From assembly GCF_025028335.1 (NCBI RefSeq), contig NZ_JAFEUW010000001.1, forward strand, positions 186,001 through 250,000: DNA of 64,000 nt, written 5' to 3'. Below, piece after piece: positions 1-9,321 of the stretch (position 1 is the stretch's first letter; each line of letters opens with the position of its first letter). The position numbers and the translations under genes are program-made. The notes under the pieces were generated by a model. It was given only the letters and a program-made list of their open reading frames with translations, was not told the origin of the DNA and did no database searches. This stretch comes from Brachybacterium sillae. GTDB taxonomy: Bacteria; Actinomycetota; Actinomycetes; Actinomycetales; Dermabacteraceae.

Positions 1-746
1 CCTTCATGATCCAGCCGATCGCGCTGGCGCTCGCCGTCGGCATCGCGGTCGACGCCTTCGTCGTGCGCATGACCCTGGTGCCGGCGGTCCTGGCGCTGCT
101 GGGCGACCGCGCCTGGCACATGCCGCGCGCCCTGGATCGGGTGCTGCCGTCTGTGGACGTGGAGGGTGAGGGTCTCGTCGGGCTGCTGGAGCACGACCGG
201 TGGCGGCGGGAGAACCCGGGCGTCGGCATCCGCCTCGAGGGGGTGCGCGCCCCCGGCCTCGCGCCCCTGGACGCCCGGGTCGATGAGGGCACCGTCCTGG
301 TGCTCACCGGGGACGACGTCTCCGCGCGCCGCACCGCCCTGGGACTGCTCGCCGGCCGCGTGCTCCCGCAGGGCGGCATGGTGGCCGTGGCCGACCGCCT
401 CTCCCCCGTCGACGCGAACCGCCTGCGCGCCCGCACCCACTGGGTCAGTGACCCCACCGCGGCCCAGCTGGAGCGGTTGCGGCCGGCGCAGCTGCGCGGC
501 CGCACGGTCCTCCTCACCGGCCCCGGAGACAGTGCGCAGGCACCGGAACTCGCCGCCGCGCTGCAGCGCGCCCTCGACCATGGCGCGACGGTCGTCGTCG
601 GCGGTGACACGGGATCCGCCGCGGCGCTTGTCGATGCCCTGCGGGAGCTGCGGATCCCGGTGCAGACCCTCCCGGTGCTCCGCCACCGGCCCGCTGATGC
701 CTCCTCCCCCATCCCGATCGCCTCTGCAGAAGGAGTCCGCGCATGA
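1..746 (+). CDS. MMPL-family transporter, C-terminal end (5' truncated), with degenerate ABC-ATPase-like tail
   Basis: The frame is open at the left edge, so only the last ~248 codons are visible. The first ~50 residues (GLY-poor helix, then VDAFVVRMTLVPAVLALLGD and a W..PRALDRVLP end) match the last membrane helix of MMPL/RND-type lipid or drug exporters. The gene does not stop there as most MMPLs do. About 180 further residues resemble an ABC nucleotide-binding domain: an LEGVRAPGLAPLDARV start, a GDDVSARRT segment where the Walker A loop should be, LLAGRVLPQGGMVAV, and an ALQRALDHGATVVVGGDT stretch like the region after Walker B. The Walker A glycines and lysine are absent, so ATP binding is doubtful. 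It overlaps the YhgE gene by ATGA, suggesting coupled translation and a joint envelope-transport role (inference). Confidence 0.8.
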   Translation, partial: FMIQPIALALAVGIAVDAFVVRMTLVPAVLALLGDRAWHMPRALDRVLPSVDVEGEGLVGLLEHDRWRRENPGVGIRLEGVRAPGLAPLDARVDEGTVLVLTGDDVSARRTALGLLAGRVLPQGGMVAVADRLSPVDANRLRARTHWVSDPTAAQLERLRPAQLRGRTVLLTGPGDSAQAPELAAALQRALDHGATVVVGGDTGSAAALVDALRELRIPVQTLPVLRHRPADASSPIPIASAEGVRA

Positions 747-3718
747 ACCGCCTGCGGTCCCCGCTGGTCATCCTCGCCGCTCTGGTCCCGCTGCTCGTCG
801 CCGGGATCGGGGTGTGGGGCCTGTCCGGCCGTGCCGACGCCCTCGACCGGGTTCCCGCCGCCGTGGTGAACCTCGACCGCGGCACCACCCTCACCACCCC
901 CGACGGCGAGGAGCAGTTCGTGCCGTTCGGTCGTCTGCTCACCGCCGGGCTCACCCGCCCCGCCGACGCCTCCGCGATGACGGCCGGCACCTCCGGGGCC
1001 TCCGACGCCGGCGGGGCCTCCGACGCGGGCGGACGTGACGGCGACGCCGGGCAGGACCTCGAGGAGCAGGTCGCCGACGGTGAGACCGCCGGTTTCGACT
1101 GGACGCTCACCGATGAGACGGAGGCCCGTGCCGGTCTGCGCTCGGGTCGATACGCCGCGGTGATCATCATCCCCGCCGACTTCAGCGACCGCCTCGGCAC
1201 CCTCGGCACCCCCGATGCCCGCCAGGCCCGTATCGAGGTCCTCACCGACGACTCCTCCGGCGCCCTCGACGGGGTGATCGGCACGGTGATCGCCGAGGCC
1301 GCCACCCGCACCCTCGGCACCGGTCTCACCGAGCAGTATCTCGACGGGGTGTACGTCGGGTTCAACGACATCCAGGCCGGATACCAGCAGGCCGCCGACG
1401 GCGCCGACGACCTCACCGGCGGCGCGGATGACCTCTCCCAGGGGGCCCGGCAGTCCGCTGATGGAGCGCAGGATCTCGCCGACGGCGTCGGCCAGTACGC
1501 CGAGGGTGCGGACCAGTACGCCGACGGCGTGGACCAGTACGCCGATGGTGCCGACCAGTACGCGGACGGCATGCGCCGGTTCGACGACGGGGTGCAGCAG
1601 ACCGCCGACGGTACCGGCCAGCTCGCCGGTGGCCTCGACCAGCTCGCCGACGGTGGTGACGAGCTCGCCACCGGGACCCGTGACCTCTCCGGGGGTCTCG
1701 CTGCGGTGGCCGGCGGCGCCGACCAGGTCGCCGGTGGTGCGGGCGGTCTCGCCGACGGCACCGCCCGCCTGCGGACCGGAGCCTCCGACCTGGCCACCGG
1801 CGCCGACCAGCTCGCGACCGGTCTCGATCAGCTGTCGACCGGGGCCGACCAGGTCGCCTCCGGGACCGCCGAGGTGCGCGACGGCCTCAGCGGCACCGAG
1901 GACCAGCCGGGCCTGGTGCCCGGTGCCCAGCAGCTCGCCGAGGGTGTCGCCGGGGACGGCACCGCCCAGAACCCCGGCCTGGTGGCCGGCGCCGACCAGC
2001 TCGCCACCGGGGCTGAGCAGTTGCGTGACGGGATCGCCGCCGTCGATCAGCAGATCGTCAGCGGTGACGGGGCCGGGGAGAACCCCGGCCTGGTCGCCAC
2101 CTCCGGGCAGGTCGCCGATGGTCTCCACCAGGTCGACGGCCTGGTGCACGGTGACGGCACCGCCCTGAACCCGGGCCTCGCCCCCCTGGCGGAACAGCTG
2201 GCCGCCACGTGCGCCACCAGCGGCGCCGACCCGGCCTACTGCGCGCAGGTGCAGGCTCTGACCCAGTACACGGGTGGGCTGGAGACGGCGCTGGGCAGCG
2301 CGGATCAACCCGGGCTGATCGCCGGTGCCGACGGCACCGCCGCCTACGCCCAGGGGCTCGATCAGGCCCTGAACGGCGGCGGGGACACCCCAGGGTTGGT
2401 CGAGGGGTCCGAGCAGCTCGCCACCGGGGCACGCGCCAGCGCGGAAGCCGCCCCGCAGCTGGTCGACGGCATCACCGGCCTGCGGGACGGCCTGGTGGCC
2501 CTGGAGCAGGGCGCGGGTCCCCTCGCGGACGGCGCCCAGCAGCTCGCCGACGGCACCTCCCAGTCGGCCGACGGTGCCCGCCAGCTCGCGGGTGGTGCCA
2601 GGCAGCTGTCCGGGGGCGTCGTCCAACTCGATGACGGCGCCCAGCAGCTCGCGGGCGGTGCCCGAGACCTCGCCCAGGGGGCCGACGACGCCGCCACCGG
2701 AGCCGGGCAGCTCGCCACGGGTGCCGATCAGCTCGCGCAGGGCACCCGTGCCTCCGCCGACGGGGCGGACCGTCTCGCCGAGGGCACCGACCAGCTCGCC
2801 GCCGGCAGCGGTGAACTGACCACCGGGGCGGAGGGCCTGGCCGACGGCGCAGATCAGCTGGTGGACGGTTCCGACCAGCTGGCGGACGGCTCCGATCAGC
2901 TGGCAGAGGGATCGCAGCAGCTGGCCGACGGCGGCCAGCAGCTCGCCGATGGCACCGACGAGTTGGCCGATGGTGCCGGTCAGCTCGCCGACGGACTCCA
3001 TCAGGGTGCCGACCAGGTGCCCACGGCGGATGCCGCCGAACGGGAACGCATGGCGCAGATGGCCGCCCGTCCCGTCACGACCCTGTCGAGCAGGGCGAAC
3101 GCCGTCGAGGGCCCGGCCACCGGGATCTTCGCTGCGGTGGCGCCTCTGGCGCTGTGGGTCGGCGCGTTCACGACGTTCCTGCTGCTGCCGGCGCTGGCCC
3201 GGCGTGACCTCGACACGGCGGTGTCGGCGCCCATGGCGGCGCTGCGGTCTTTGGCTCCCGCAGCACTCCTGGGCCTGGTCCAGGCCGCCCTCGCGGTGGC
3301 CGTGCTCAGCGCCGTGGATGTGCGCCCGTCCTCTGTGGCGGCGACGCTACTGGTCGCCATGGCCGGGGCGGTGATGCTCACTGCCCTGCACCAGGCGATG
3401 TTGGTGGTGGCCGGGGCCCGGTTGGGCCGAATCCTCGCCTTGCTGTTGCTCATGCTGCAGCTGGTGACCCTCGTGGGGGTGCTGCCGGTGGAGACGGCCC
3501 CCGCGGCGCTGCGGGTGGTGGCGGATCTGCTGCCGTTGTCCGTGGTGGCGCGCGGTCTGGGCCACGGCCTGCTCGGTGGGGCGTCGGTGCCGCTGGTGCC
3601 GGTCCTGCTGGGCATGGCGGCGTGGGGCCTGGGAGCATTCCTCGCGACGAGCATGATGGTCTCGCGTCGGCGGATGCTGCCGGCCGATGTGGGAGTCGGC
3701 GAGCCCGCGGTGGCATGA
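743..3718 (+). CDS. YhgE/Pip-family membrane protein with long DG heptad-repeat domain
   Basis: 991 residues. One membrane helix lies near residues 7-27, an extracytoplasmic N-terminal region follows, then a very long repeat region (about residues 210-755) of seven-residue units of the type xADGxxQL/xAxGADQL, and a C-terminal block of about five or six hydrophobic segments from ~residue 790. This is the architecture of YhgE/Pip (phage infection protein) and EsaA-like proteins; X-X-DG heptads are typical of the family and probably form an extended rod outside the membrane. The start is supported by AGAAGGAG about 7 nt before ATG. It is coupled to the upstream MMPL gene, a pairing that suggests a shared envelope export machine (inference). 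Substrate unknown. Confidence 0.88.
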   Translation: MNRLRSPLVILAALVPLLVAGIGVWGLSGRADALDRVPAAVVNLDRGTTLTTPDGEEQFVPFGRLLTAGLTRPADASAMTAGTSGASDAGGASDAGGRDGDAGQDLEEQVADGETAGFDWTLTDETEARAGLRSGRYAAVIIIPADFSDRLGTLGTPDARQARIEVLTDDSSGALDGVIGTVIAEAATRTLGTGLTEQYLDGVYVGFNDIQAGYQQAADGADDLTGGADDLSQGARQSADGAQDLADGVGQYAEGADQYADGVDQYADGADQYADGMRRFDDGVQQTADGTGQLAGGLDQLADGGDELATGTRDLSGGLAAVAGGADQVAGGAGGLADGTARLRTGASDLATGADQLATGLDQLSTGADQVASGTAEVRDGLSGTEDQPGLVPGAQQLAEGVAGDGTAQNPGLVAGADQLATGAEQLRDGIAAVDQQIVSGDGAGENPGLVATSGQVADGLHQVDGLVHGDGTALNPGLAPLAEQLAATCATSGADPAYCAQVQALTQYTGGLETALGSADQPGLIAGADGTAAYAQGLDQALNGGGDTPGLVEGSEQLATGARASAEAAPQLVDGITGLRDGLVALEQGAGPLADGAQQLADGTSQSADGARQLAGGARQLSGGVVQLDDGAQQLAGGARDLAQGADDAATGAGQLATGADQLAQGTRASADGADRLAEGTDQLAAGSGELTTGAEGLADGADQLVDGSDQLADGSDQLAEGSQQLADGGQQLADGTDELADGAGQLADGLHQGADQVPTADAAERERMAQMAARPVTTLSSRANAVEGPATGIFAAVAPLALWVGAFTTFLLLPALARRDLDTAVSAPMAALRSLAPAALLGLVQAALAVAVLSAVDVRPSSVAATLLVAMAGAVMLTALHQAMLVVAGARLGRILALLLLMLQLVTLVGVLPVETAPAALRVVADLLPLSVVARGLGHGLLGGASVPLVPVLLGMAAWGLGAFLATSMMVSRRRMLPADVGVGEPAVA
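1381..3005 (+). repeat. Tandem 21-nt (7-codon) degenerate repeats inside the YhgE/Pip gene
   Basis: Codons for A-D-G-x-x-Q/D-L recur every 21 nt across roughly 1.6 kb, with near-identical blocks such as the repeated gaccagtacgcc(g/a)a unit at 1510-1560. The long in-register array makes the region liable to length change by slippage or recombination. Confidence 0.8.
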
Positions 3719-3727
3719 GACGATGAT

Positions 3728-3753
3728 CGGCCCCGGTGAACGCGCCGGGGCCG
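3728..3753 (+). terminator. GC-rich hairpin after the YhgE/Pip gene
   Basis: CGGCCCCGG and CCGGGGCCG form a perfect 9-bp stem with an 8-nt loop (3737-3744), ten bases after the YhgE stop. There is no clear U-tract, so it is a terminator candidate only. Confidence 0.5.
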
Positions 3754-3813
3754 GTCTCGGCCGTGGTTGTCCACAGAGCACCTTCGGCCGATGTGCCGGG
3801 GGTCAGGTCTGGC

Positions 3814-3819
3814 TAGGCT
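3814..3819 (+). promoter_or_regulatory. Candidate -10 element for the DUF6318 gene
   Basis: TAGGCT fits the actinobacterial TANNNT -10 hexamer and would start a transcript near 3826, about 30 nt before the chosen ATG at 3857. No convincing -35 element is visible. Confidence 0.4.
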
Positions 3820-3856
3820 GCTGAGCGGACCCGTCGCCGATCTCGAGGACTTCGTG

Positions 3857-4609
3857 ATGCCCCCGCTGAGCGTTGAAACGACCATGGCCGCTGTCTCTGC
3901 CCAGGAGACGCCTCTCCCGACGTGGGCCGACCGGCGTCGGCAGGGTGGGGTGCGCCGTCTGGGGGCTGTTGCGCTGGCGGGGGTCGTGATGCTGGGTGTT
4001 GCGGCCTGTGGTGGGGAGAGCTCGAGGGACGCTGCCACGTTTCCCCCGACGGTGGTCTCGGACTTCCCCGCCACCTCTGACGGCGACGTAGAGACGACCC
4101 CGGGCGCACCGAGCGATAGCGGCGGCACTACCAGCGGTGGTGCATCCGATGGCGGCGGAACCGTCGTCGCGAACATCCCCAAGCCCGACCCCAAGGACTA
4201 CCCGGGCATGGACCAACACACCCAGGAAGGCGCGGAGCAGGTTTCGAAGTACTACTGGGACCTGATCCTCTGGGGCTACCAGACCGGCCAGACCGAGGAT
4301 GCTGAAGCACTGGCGCTGGAGTCATGTCTGAATTGTGCGGGTGTGTTTCAGGACATCGAGAAGACCAGGGGGGCAGACGAGCTCTGGCGGGCCGTCGAAA
4401 TCCGACCAATCTCTAGTGATATCGGCGAACCTACGCGCGACATCGACGATTTTCAGGCGACATACGTGGTAGAAATTGTGCACCTCGCCTCGGAGCCCAA
4501 CCCTGGGAGTGAGGCAACGCGAGAGGAATATACGTTCCTCACTGCCTTGAAGTGGGTGGATGGGTCCTGGATGGTGTCGGGTGGAGGTGCCGAGGTGCGC
4601 GATCTATGA
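3857..4609 (+). CDS. DUF6318-family lipoprotein
   Basis: 250 residues from ATG 3857, chosen because CGAGGA lies 5-6 nt upstream and a -10-like TAGGCT precedes it; a longer in-frame start at 3767 and a shorter one at 3884 exist. The N-terminus carries an Arg-rich n-region, a hydrophobic stretch and the lipobox LGVAAC, followed by an S/T/G-rich linker. The rest (YPGMDQHTQEGAEQ, YYWDLILWGYQTGQ, ALALESCLNCAGV) is the DUF6318 domain of actinobacterial lipoproteins, of unknown function. Two Cys in SCLNC could form a disulfide. GC falls in the 3' part compared with neighbours. The stop overlaps the next start as ATGA. Confidence 0.8.
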   Translation: MPPLSVETTMAAVSAQETPLPTWADRRRQGGVRRLGAVALAGVVMLGVAACGGESSRDAATFPPTVVSDFPATSDGDVETTPGAPSDSGGTTSGGASDGGGTVVANIPKPDPKDYPGMDQHTQEGAEQVSKYYWDLILWGYQTGQTEDAEALALESCLNCAGVFQDIEKTRGADELWRAVEIRPISSDIGEPTRDIDDFQATYVVEIVHLASEPNPGSEATREEYTFLTALKWVDGSWMVSGGGAEVRDL

Positions 4610-5757
4610 CCACTCGATGTTTCCTGTTGCCACGGCTGGCATTGATCACCGCCACCCTTCTCTGTGCGACGCCTTATCTGGCGGTATCAGGTTACTTACC
4701 TTGGGCTTCCGCTGCCCCTAGGCCAGCAATCAACCCCTTTGGCGTAGAATCTGTTCCGAGCGATCTTCGTGAATCCGGAACAGGATCAAGCGGGATCTCA
4801 TCCCACATCGATGGGCGGCGGGTTGCAGTCAACGTTTATCAGGACATCGACCTGCAGAAGCCTTCCTCGGCGCCAGCACATAGTGAACGATCCGACTCGG
4901 CGTCGGCGTCCACCGCGGCGCGTCGTCCTCCGGCGTTTACGACGTGGTGGGAGCGTGAGGAGGCGGTGACTCCGGAGTGTTCGGAGGCCGGGGAGTGTGG
5001 GTTCGCGCCGGGGAGTTGTGAGGCGCAGGGCCAGGCCCGGTGGCGGCTGACCGGCACCGATGTCGTGGGCATCCCGCAGCCCGGTGCCTCGGGGGCCGCG
5101 GCGGATGCGTATTCGCAAAGGGGGACGCGGACGGAGGTCGCGACTGGCGCGACCAGTGACCTGGGGTTTCGGTGTGTCACCCCCGGACAACCCGGCAGCA
5201 CTGGCGGTGTGGCGGGGGCGGGGGCGCCGGTGGTGATCACGGTGACACAGGAGGACTTCGCTCGCCTGCCCGTCGAACCGTTGGTGCCGCATGCGGGCCC
5301 GGAGGCCGGGTGGATCCCGGTCAACTCCCCCACCGTCCTGTACGTCGAACCCACCGATCAGATTCTCGACACCACGCTGCTGGGCACTCCCGTCCAGGTC
5401 CGAGCGATCCCCGTCTCCTACACCTGGTCGATGGGTGATGGCGCCACCATCACCACCACCAAACGCGGCAAGCCCTACCCGTCTGAAGAGGTCGCCTACT
5501 ACTACGAGACCGAGGGCTGGTATGACATCACCCTGACCACCACGTTCGCCGGACAGTACTCCGTCAACGGTGGCCCCTGGCAGGACATCGACGGCACCAT
5601 CACCATCGACTCCACCCCCGTCCCCCTCTACTCCAACTCCCTCGAATCCCGGCTCGTGAACCCGAACTCCACCGAGCCCCCCGAACCCATCGTCCCCGAC
5701 CGCACCCCCGACACCGAAGGCCACCCCAACCCCCGAGCCGGACACGAAACCCGCTGA
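4606..5757 (+). CDS. Secreted PKD-domain protein
   Basis: 383 residues from the ATG that overlaps the DUF6318 stop. A hydrophobic N-terminal segment (about residues 8-35, ending ASAAP) looks like a signal peptide. A Ser/Ala-rich linker and a Cys-containing middle follow (CSEAGECGFAPGSCEAQG). The C-terminal third has the PKD-like pattern YTWSMGDGATITT ... YYYETEGWYDITLTTTFAGQYS. The tail is Pro-rich. A DUF6318 lipoprotein followed by a PKD protein is a recurrent actinobacterial pairing (family knowledge), but its role is unknown. Codon use in the first ~250 nt is more AT-rich than the surroundings. Confidence 0.75.
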   Translation: MTTRCFLLPRLALITATLLCATPYLAVSGYLPWASAAPRPAINPFGVESVPSDLRESGTGSSGISSHIDGRRVAVNVYQDIDLQKPSSAPAHSERSDSASASTAARRPPAFTTWWEREEAVTPECSEAGECGFAPGSCEAQGQARWRLTGTDVVGIPQPGASGAAADAYSQRGTRTEVATGATSDLGFRCVTPGQPGSTGGVAGAGAPVVITVTQEDFARLPVEPLVPHAGPEAGWIPVNSPTVLYVEPTDQILDTTLLGTPVQVRAIPVSYTWSMGDGATITTTKRGKPYPSEEVAYYYETEGWYDITLTTTFAGQYSVNGGPWQDIDGTITIDSTPVPLYSNSLESRLVNPNSTEPPEPIVPDRTPDTEGHPNPRAGHETR

Positions 5758-5790
5758 CGCCGTACGAGGTGTGGCGGGCGTCCGACGTGG

Positions 5791-8700
5791 TCAGCAGAAG
5801 TCACGGGAGGTGGAGGCGACGTCGAGGGGCTGCACCTGCACGCCGTCGGCCACCAGGTTCACCGCGCCCGTGCTGTTCTCCACCACGCCGCGCAGCACCA
5901 CCGCGCGAGCGGTGCGCAGCACGGCGCGGTGGCGGGACCAGAAACCCTTCGAGCACACCACGTTGAGCATCCCGGTCTCATCCTCCAGGCCCAGGAAGGT
6001 GATGCCACTGGCGGTCGCGGGCCGCTGACGGTGGGTGATCACCCCAGCCGCCTGGTGTCGGGTGCCGTCCTCCACGTCACGCAGGGCGCTGATCGGCAGC
6101 ACGCCCCGCTCCCCCAGCTGCGCCCGCAGCAGCGACAGCGGATGATCCCCGGGGGTGATGCCGGTGGCCCAGGCGTCGGCCGCCGCGAGCTCCGCGTCGC
6201 TCATGCCCGGCAGCATCGGGGCTCGCGCCCCCACCGCCAGGTGCGGGAGGGTGTCGGGGGATTCCTGCGCCGCCGCCCCGGCCGCCCACAGGGCCTGCCG
6301 GCGCGACCCCGCGAGAGCATCGAGCGCCCCACTGGTGGCAAGGGCCTCGAGCTGCCGGGCCGTCAGACGCACCCGCCGGGCGAGGTCCGGGACCGACCGA
6401 TACGCACCGCCGCGTTCCCGTTCGGCGACGATCCGTTCGGCGGCCTCCTCCCCGACCCCCCGCACCTGGGTCAGGCCCAGGCGGATCGCCGGCCCGGCGG
6501 CGGCTCGCTCCCCCTGCACCTGGGTGCGCGCGGGCAGCTGCTCGGCCCGGATCTGCTCATCAGTGGGGACGGTGTACGGGCGGTGCTCGGGATCCAGCTC
6601 CAGGGTGGTCTCCACGTCGCTGTGCAGGATGTCCACCCCGCGGGTGAGGACCCCGTGACGGCGGGCATCGGCCACCAGCGACTGCGGGGAGTAGAACCCC
6701 ATCGGTTGGGAGCGCAGCAGCGCCGCGGTGAACGCCGCCGGGTAGTGGCATTTCAGGTAGGCGCTGGCGTACACCAGGTACGCGAAGGAGTAGGCGTGGG
6801 ACTCCGGGAAGCCGTAGTTCGCGAACGCCAGCAGTTTGCGGTGGATCAGTTGGGCGTCCTCCCCCACGATCCCGTGCCGGGCCATCCCGGAGAACAGCTC
6901 GTCCGACAGCGCCAGCATCTTCTCCGTGGAGCGTTTGGCGCCCATCGCCCGCCGCAGCTGGTCGGCCTGGGCGGGGGTGAAGTCGGCGACGTCCACCACC
7001 ATCTGCATCAGCTGCTCCTGGAACAGCGGCACCCCGAGGGTGCGGCCCAGGGACTTCTCCAGCAGCGGGTGGATGTAGGTGACGGGTTCCTCCCCGTTGC
7101 GGCGGCGGATGTACGGGTGGACGCTGCCGCCCTGGATCGGGCCGGGACGGATCAGCGCCACCTCCACCACCAGGTCGTAGAAGCAGCGCGGCTTGAGCCG
7201 CGGCAGGGTGGAGATCTGCGCTCGGGACTCCACCTGGAACACCCCGACGCTGTCGGCGGCGCACAGCATGTCGTACACGGCGGTGTCCTCCTGCGGCAGG
7301 GAGTGCAGCGCGAACTCCTGCCCGTGGAACTCCTCGACCAGCCGCAGGCAGTGATCCAGGGCGGTGAGCATCCCCAGCCCCAGCAGATCGAACTTCACCA
7401 GCCCGGCGTCGGCACAGTCGTCCTTGTCCCACTGCAGCACGGTGCGGCCGGGCATGGCGGCCCACTGCACCGGGCACACCTCGATCACCGGCCGGTCGCA
7501 CAGCACCATGCCCCCGGAGTGGATGCCCAGGTGGCGCGGGGCATCCCGCAGTTGGTGGGCCAGCTGCACCACGTCCTCGGGGATACCGGTGGCGTCCTGC
7601 AGCGAGGTGAAGGAACGCTCGATCTGCCGGGAGAAGGCATCCTGCGCCCCCACGTCATACCCGAGGGCGCGGGCGGCGTCCCGCACCGCCAGGCGTGCCC
7701 GGTAGGTGATGACGTTGGCGACCTGCGCAGCGCACTCCCGCCCATGCCGCTCGTACACGTACTGGATGACCTCCTCGCGGCGATCGGAGGCGATGTCGAG
7801 GTCGATATCCGGCGGGCCGTCGCGTTCCGGGGCGAGGAAGCGTTCGAACAGCAGGTGGTGTCCCACCGGTTCCACGGCGGTGATGCCCAGGGCGTAGCAC
7901 ACGGCGCTGTTGGCGGCGGAGCCGCGGCCCTGGCACAGGATGCCCTCACGGCGGCAGAAGGCCACCAGGTCATGCACCACCAGGAAGTAACCGGGGAAAT
8001 GCAGGTCGATGATGACCTGCAGCTCCCTGTCGATCTGCGCCCACGCCCCCGGCACCCGTTCGGTGCCGTCGGCGGGGGCGTCGGCGCTGCCGGGGCGGGG
8101 TCCGTACCGCTCCCGGGCACCGCGCTCGGTGAGCTCCCGCAGCCACGAGGCCTCGTCATGCCCGGCGGGCACCGGGTACGGCGGCAGGTCCGGCGCCAGC
8201 AGGCTGAGGTCCAGGGCGCACTCCTGCCCCAGGCGGGCGGCGGTCGCCACCGCCTGCGGGTAGCGCGGCAGCAGGGCCCGCATCTCCTCGCCGCTGCGCA
8301 GATGCGCCAGACGTCCCGCGAGATACGGGTCGGCCTCGGACAGGCTGAGTCCGGCGCGCAGGGCGGCGTGGGTGTCCGCCAGGCGTTTGTGCCCGGGGTG
8401 GGCGTAGTGGGCGCCGGTGGTGGCGAGCACCGGCAGGGTCCGCTCGTCCAGGCCGTGGCGCTCCCGCACCAGGCGGGCGCCCTGCACCAGGGCGTCGTGG
8501 ATCTCGTCGTCCAGCAGATCCCCGGTGGTCTGCAGCTCCACCGCGACGTTGCCGCGTCCGAACAGGTCCAGCAGACGCTCGATCCCGGTGGCGGCGGCCT
8601 CGGCGGCCTCCTGGAGGAGACCCTGGGCGATCAGAGGCCGCACCGCCGCCGGCACCGCTCCCTTCCGGCACCCGGTGAGGATCAGCCAGTGGCCCTCGCG

Positions 8701-9318
8701 GGCGGCGCGGGAGAGGTCCCGCAGGCGGTACCGGGGGCGTCCCTTCTCCTCACTGTCCAGGTGGGCGCGGGCGATCGCGGCGGACAGGGCGCGGTACCCG
8801 TCGACGTCCCGCACCAGCACCACCAGGTGCTCCCCCACCGGGTCCGGCACCTGGGTGCGGGGCGCCGACCGCACCGGTGTGGCCGACGCCTGCTGCGCCC
8901 CGGGTTCCAGCCCCAGGGTGAGCTCCGCCCCGAAGACGGTGGCGACCCCGTGCTCCCGCCCCGCCCGGGCGAAGCGCACCGCCCCGGGCAGGCCGTCGTG
9001 GTCCACCAGGGCGAGGGCCCGCAGCCCCAGTCGTGCTGCCTGCTCGACCATGTCCTCCGGGCTGGAGGCGCCGTCGAGGAAGCTGAAGTGGGAGTGGGCA
9101 TGCAGCTCCGCGTAGGGGACGTCCCGGTCCGGCCGGTAGGGGTCCTGGGTCTCCGGCACCCCGGTGCGGTGGACGTGCACGGGTGCGGCCACGGTCACCG
9201 GCCGGTCCGACAACACCGCCTCGAGGTCCGACCAGGCGGCGGGCCCCAGGAACCAGCGGCTCATCGTGGCCCCCGATCGTGTGGGCCCCGGGCGCGCCGT
9301 TCCCGCGGGAGCGTGCAC
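5791..9318 (-). CDS. dnaE2: Error-prone DNA polymerase III alpha subunit DnaE2 (ImuC)
   Basis: 1175 residues, within the size range of DnaE2. The N-terminal PHP domain shows YAELHAHSHFSFLDGAS and ALVDHDGLPGAV. The palm carries PDIDLDI with the catalytic aspartates, followed by the polymerase fingers; a C-terminal OB-fold region begins near ITHRQRPATASGITF. DnaE2 is the translesion polymerase of the mutasome and works with ImuA' and ImuB, which precede it on the same strand with a 3-nt gap. The first possible start is GTG 9318; ATG 9264 (MSRWFLGPAAW) is an alternative giving 1157 residues. Expression is expected from the SOS boxes upstream of imuA'. Confidence 0.95.
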   Translation of the reverse strand: MHAPAGTARPGPTRSGATMSRWFLGPAAWSDLEAVLSDRPVTVAAPVHVHRTGVPETQDPYRPDRDVPYAELHAHSHFSFLDGASSPEDMVEQAARLGLRALALVDHDGLPGAVRFARAGREHGVATVFGAELTLGLEPGAQQASATPVRSAPRTQVPDPVGEHLVVLVRDVDGYRALSAAIARAHLDSEEKGRPRYRLRDLSRAAREGHWLILTGCRKGAVPAAVRPLIAQGLLQEAAEAAATGIERLLDLFGRGNVAVELQTTGDLLDDEIHDALVQGARLVRERHGLDERTLPVLATTGAHYAHPGHKRLADTHAALRAGLSLSEADPYLAGRLAHLRSGEEMRALLPRYPQAVATAARLGQECALDLSLLAPDLPPYPVPAGHDEASWLRELTERGARERYGPRPGSADAPADGTERVPGAWAQIDRELQVIIDLHFPGYFLVVHDLVAFCRREGILCQGRGSAANSAVCYALGITAVEPVGHHLLFERFLAPERDGPPDIDLDIASDRREEVIQYVYERHGRECAAQVANVITYRARLAVRDAARALGYDVGAQDAFSRQIERSFTSLQDATGIPEDVVQLAHQLRDAPRHLGIHSGGMVLCDRPVIEVCPVQWAAMPGRTVLQWDKDDCADAGLVKFDLLGLGMLTALDHCLRLVEEFHGQEFALHSLPQEDTAVYDMLCAADSVGVFQVESRAQISTLPRLKPRCFYDLVVEVALIRPGPIQGGSVHPYIRRRNGEEPVTYIHPLLEKSLGRTLGVPLFQEQLMQMVVDVADFTPAQADQLRRAMGAKRSTEKMLALSDELFSGMARHGIVGEDAQLIHRKLLAFANYGFPESHAYSFAYLVYASAYLKCHYPAAFTAALLRSQPMGFYSPQSLVADARRHGVLTRGVDILHSDVETTLELDPEHRPYTVPTDEQIRAEQLPARTQVQGERAAAGPAIRLGLTQVRGVGEEAAERIVAERERGGAYRSVPDLARRVRLTARQLEALATSGALDALAGSRRQALWAAGAAAQESPDTLPHLAVGARAPMLPGMSDAELAAADAWATGITPGDHPLSLLRAQLGERGVLPISALRDVEDGTRHQAAGVITHRQRPATASGITFLGLEDETGMLNVVCSKGFWSRHRAVLRTARAVVLRGVVENSTGAVNLVADGVQVQPLDVASTSRDFC

Positions 9319-9321
9319 GGC

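Noticed and set aside
514-1797. 427-residue minus-strand frame opposite the YhgE gene
   Set aside because: Ser/Arg/Pro shadow of the repeat region; no domain.
4552-4605. Upstream start for the PKD gene
   Set aside because: It lies inside the DUF6318 gene; ATG 4606 gives a signal peptide and an ATGA overlap.
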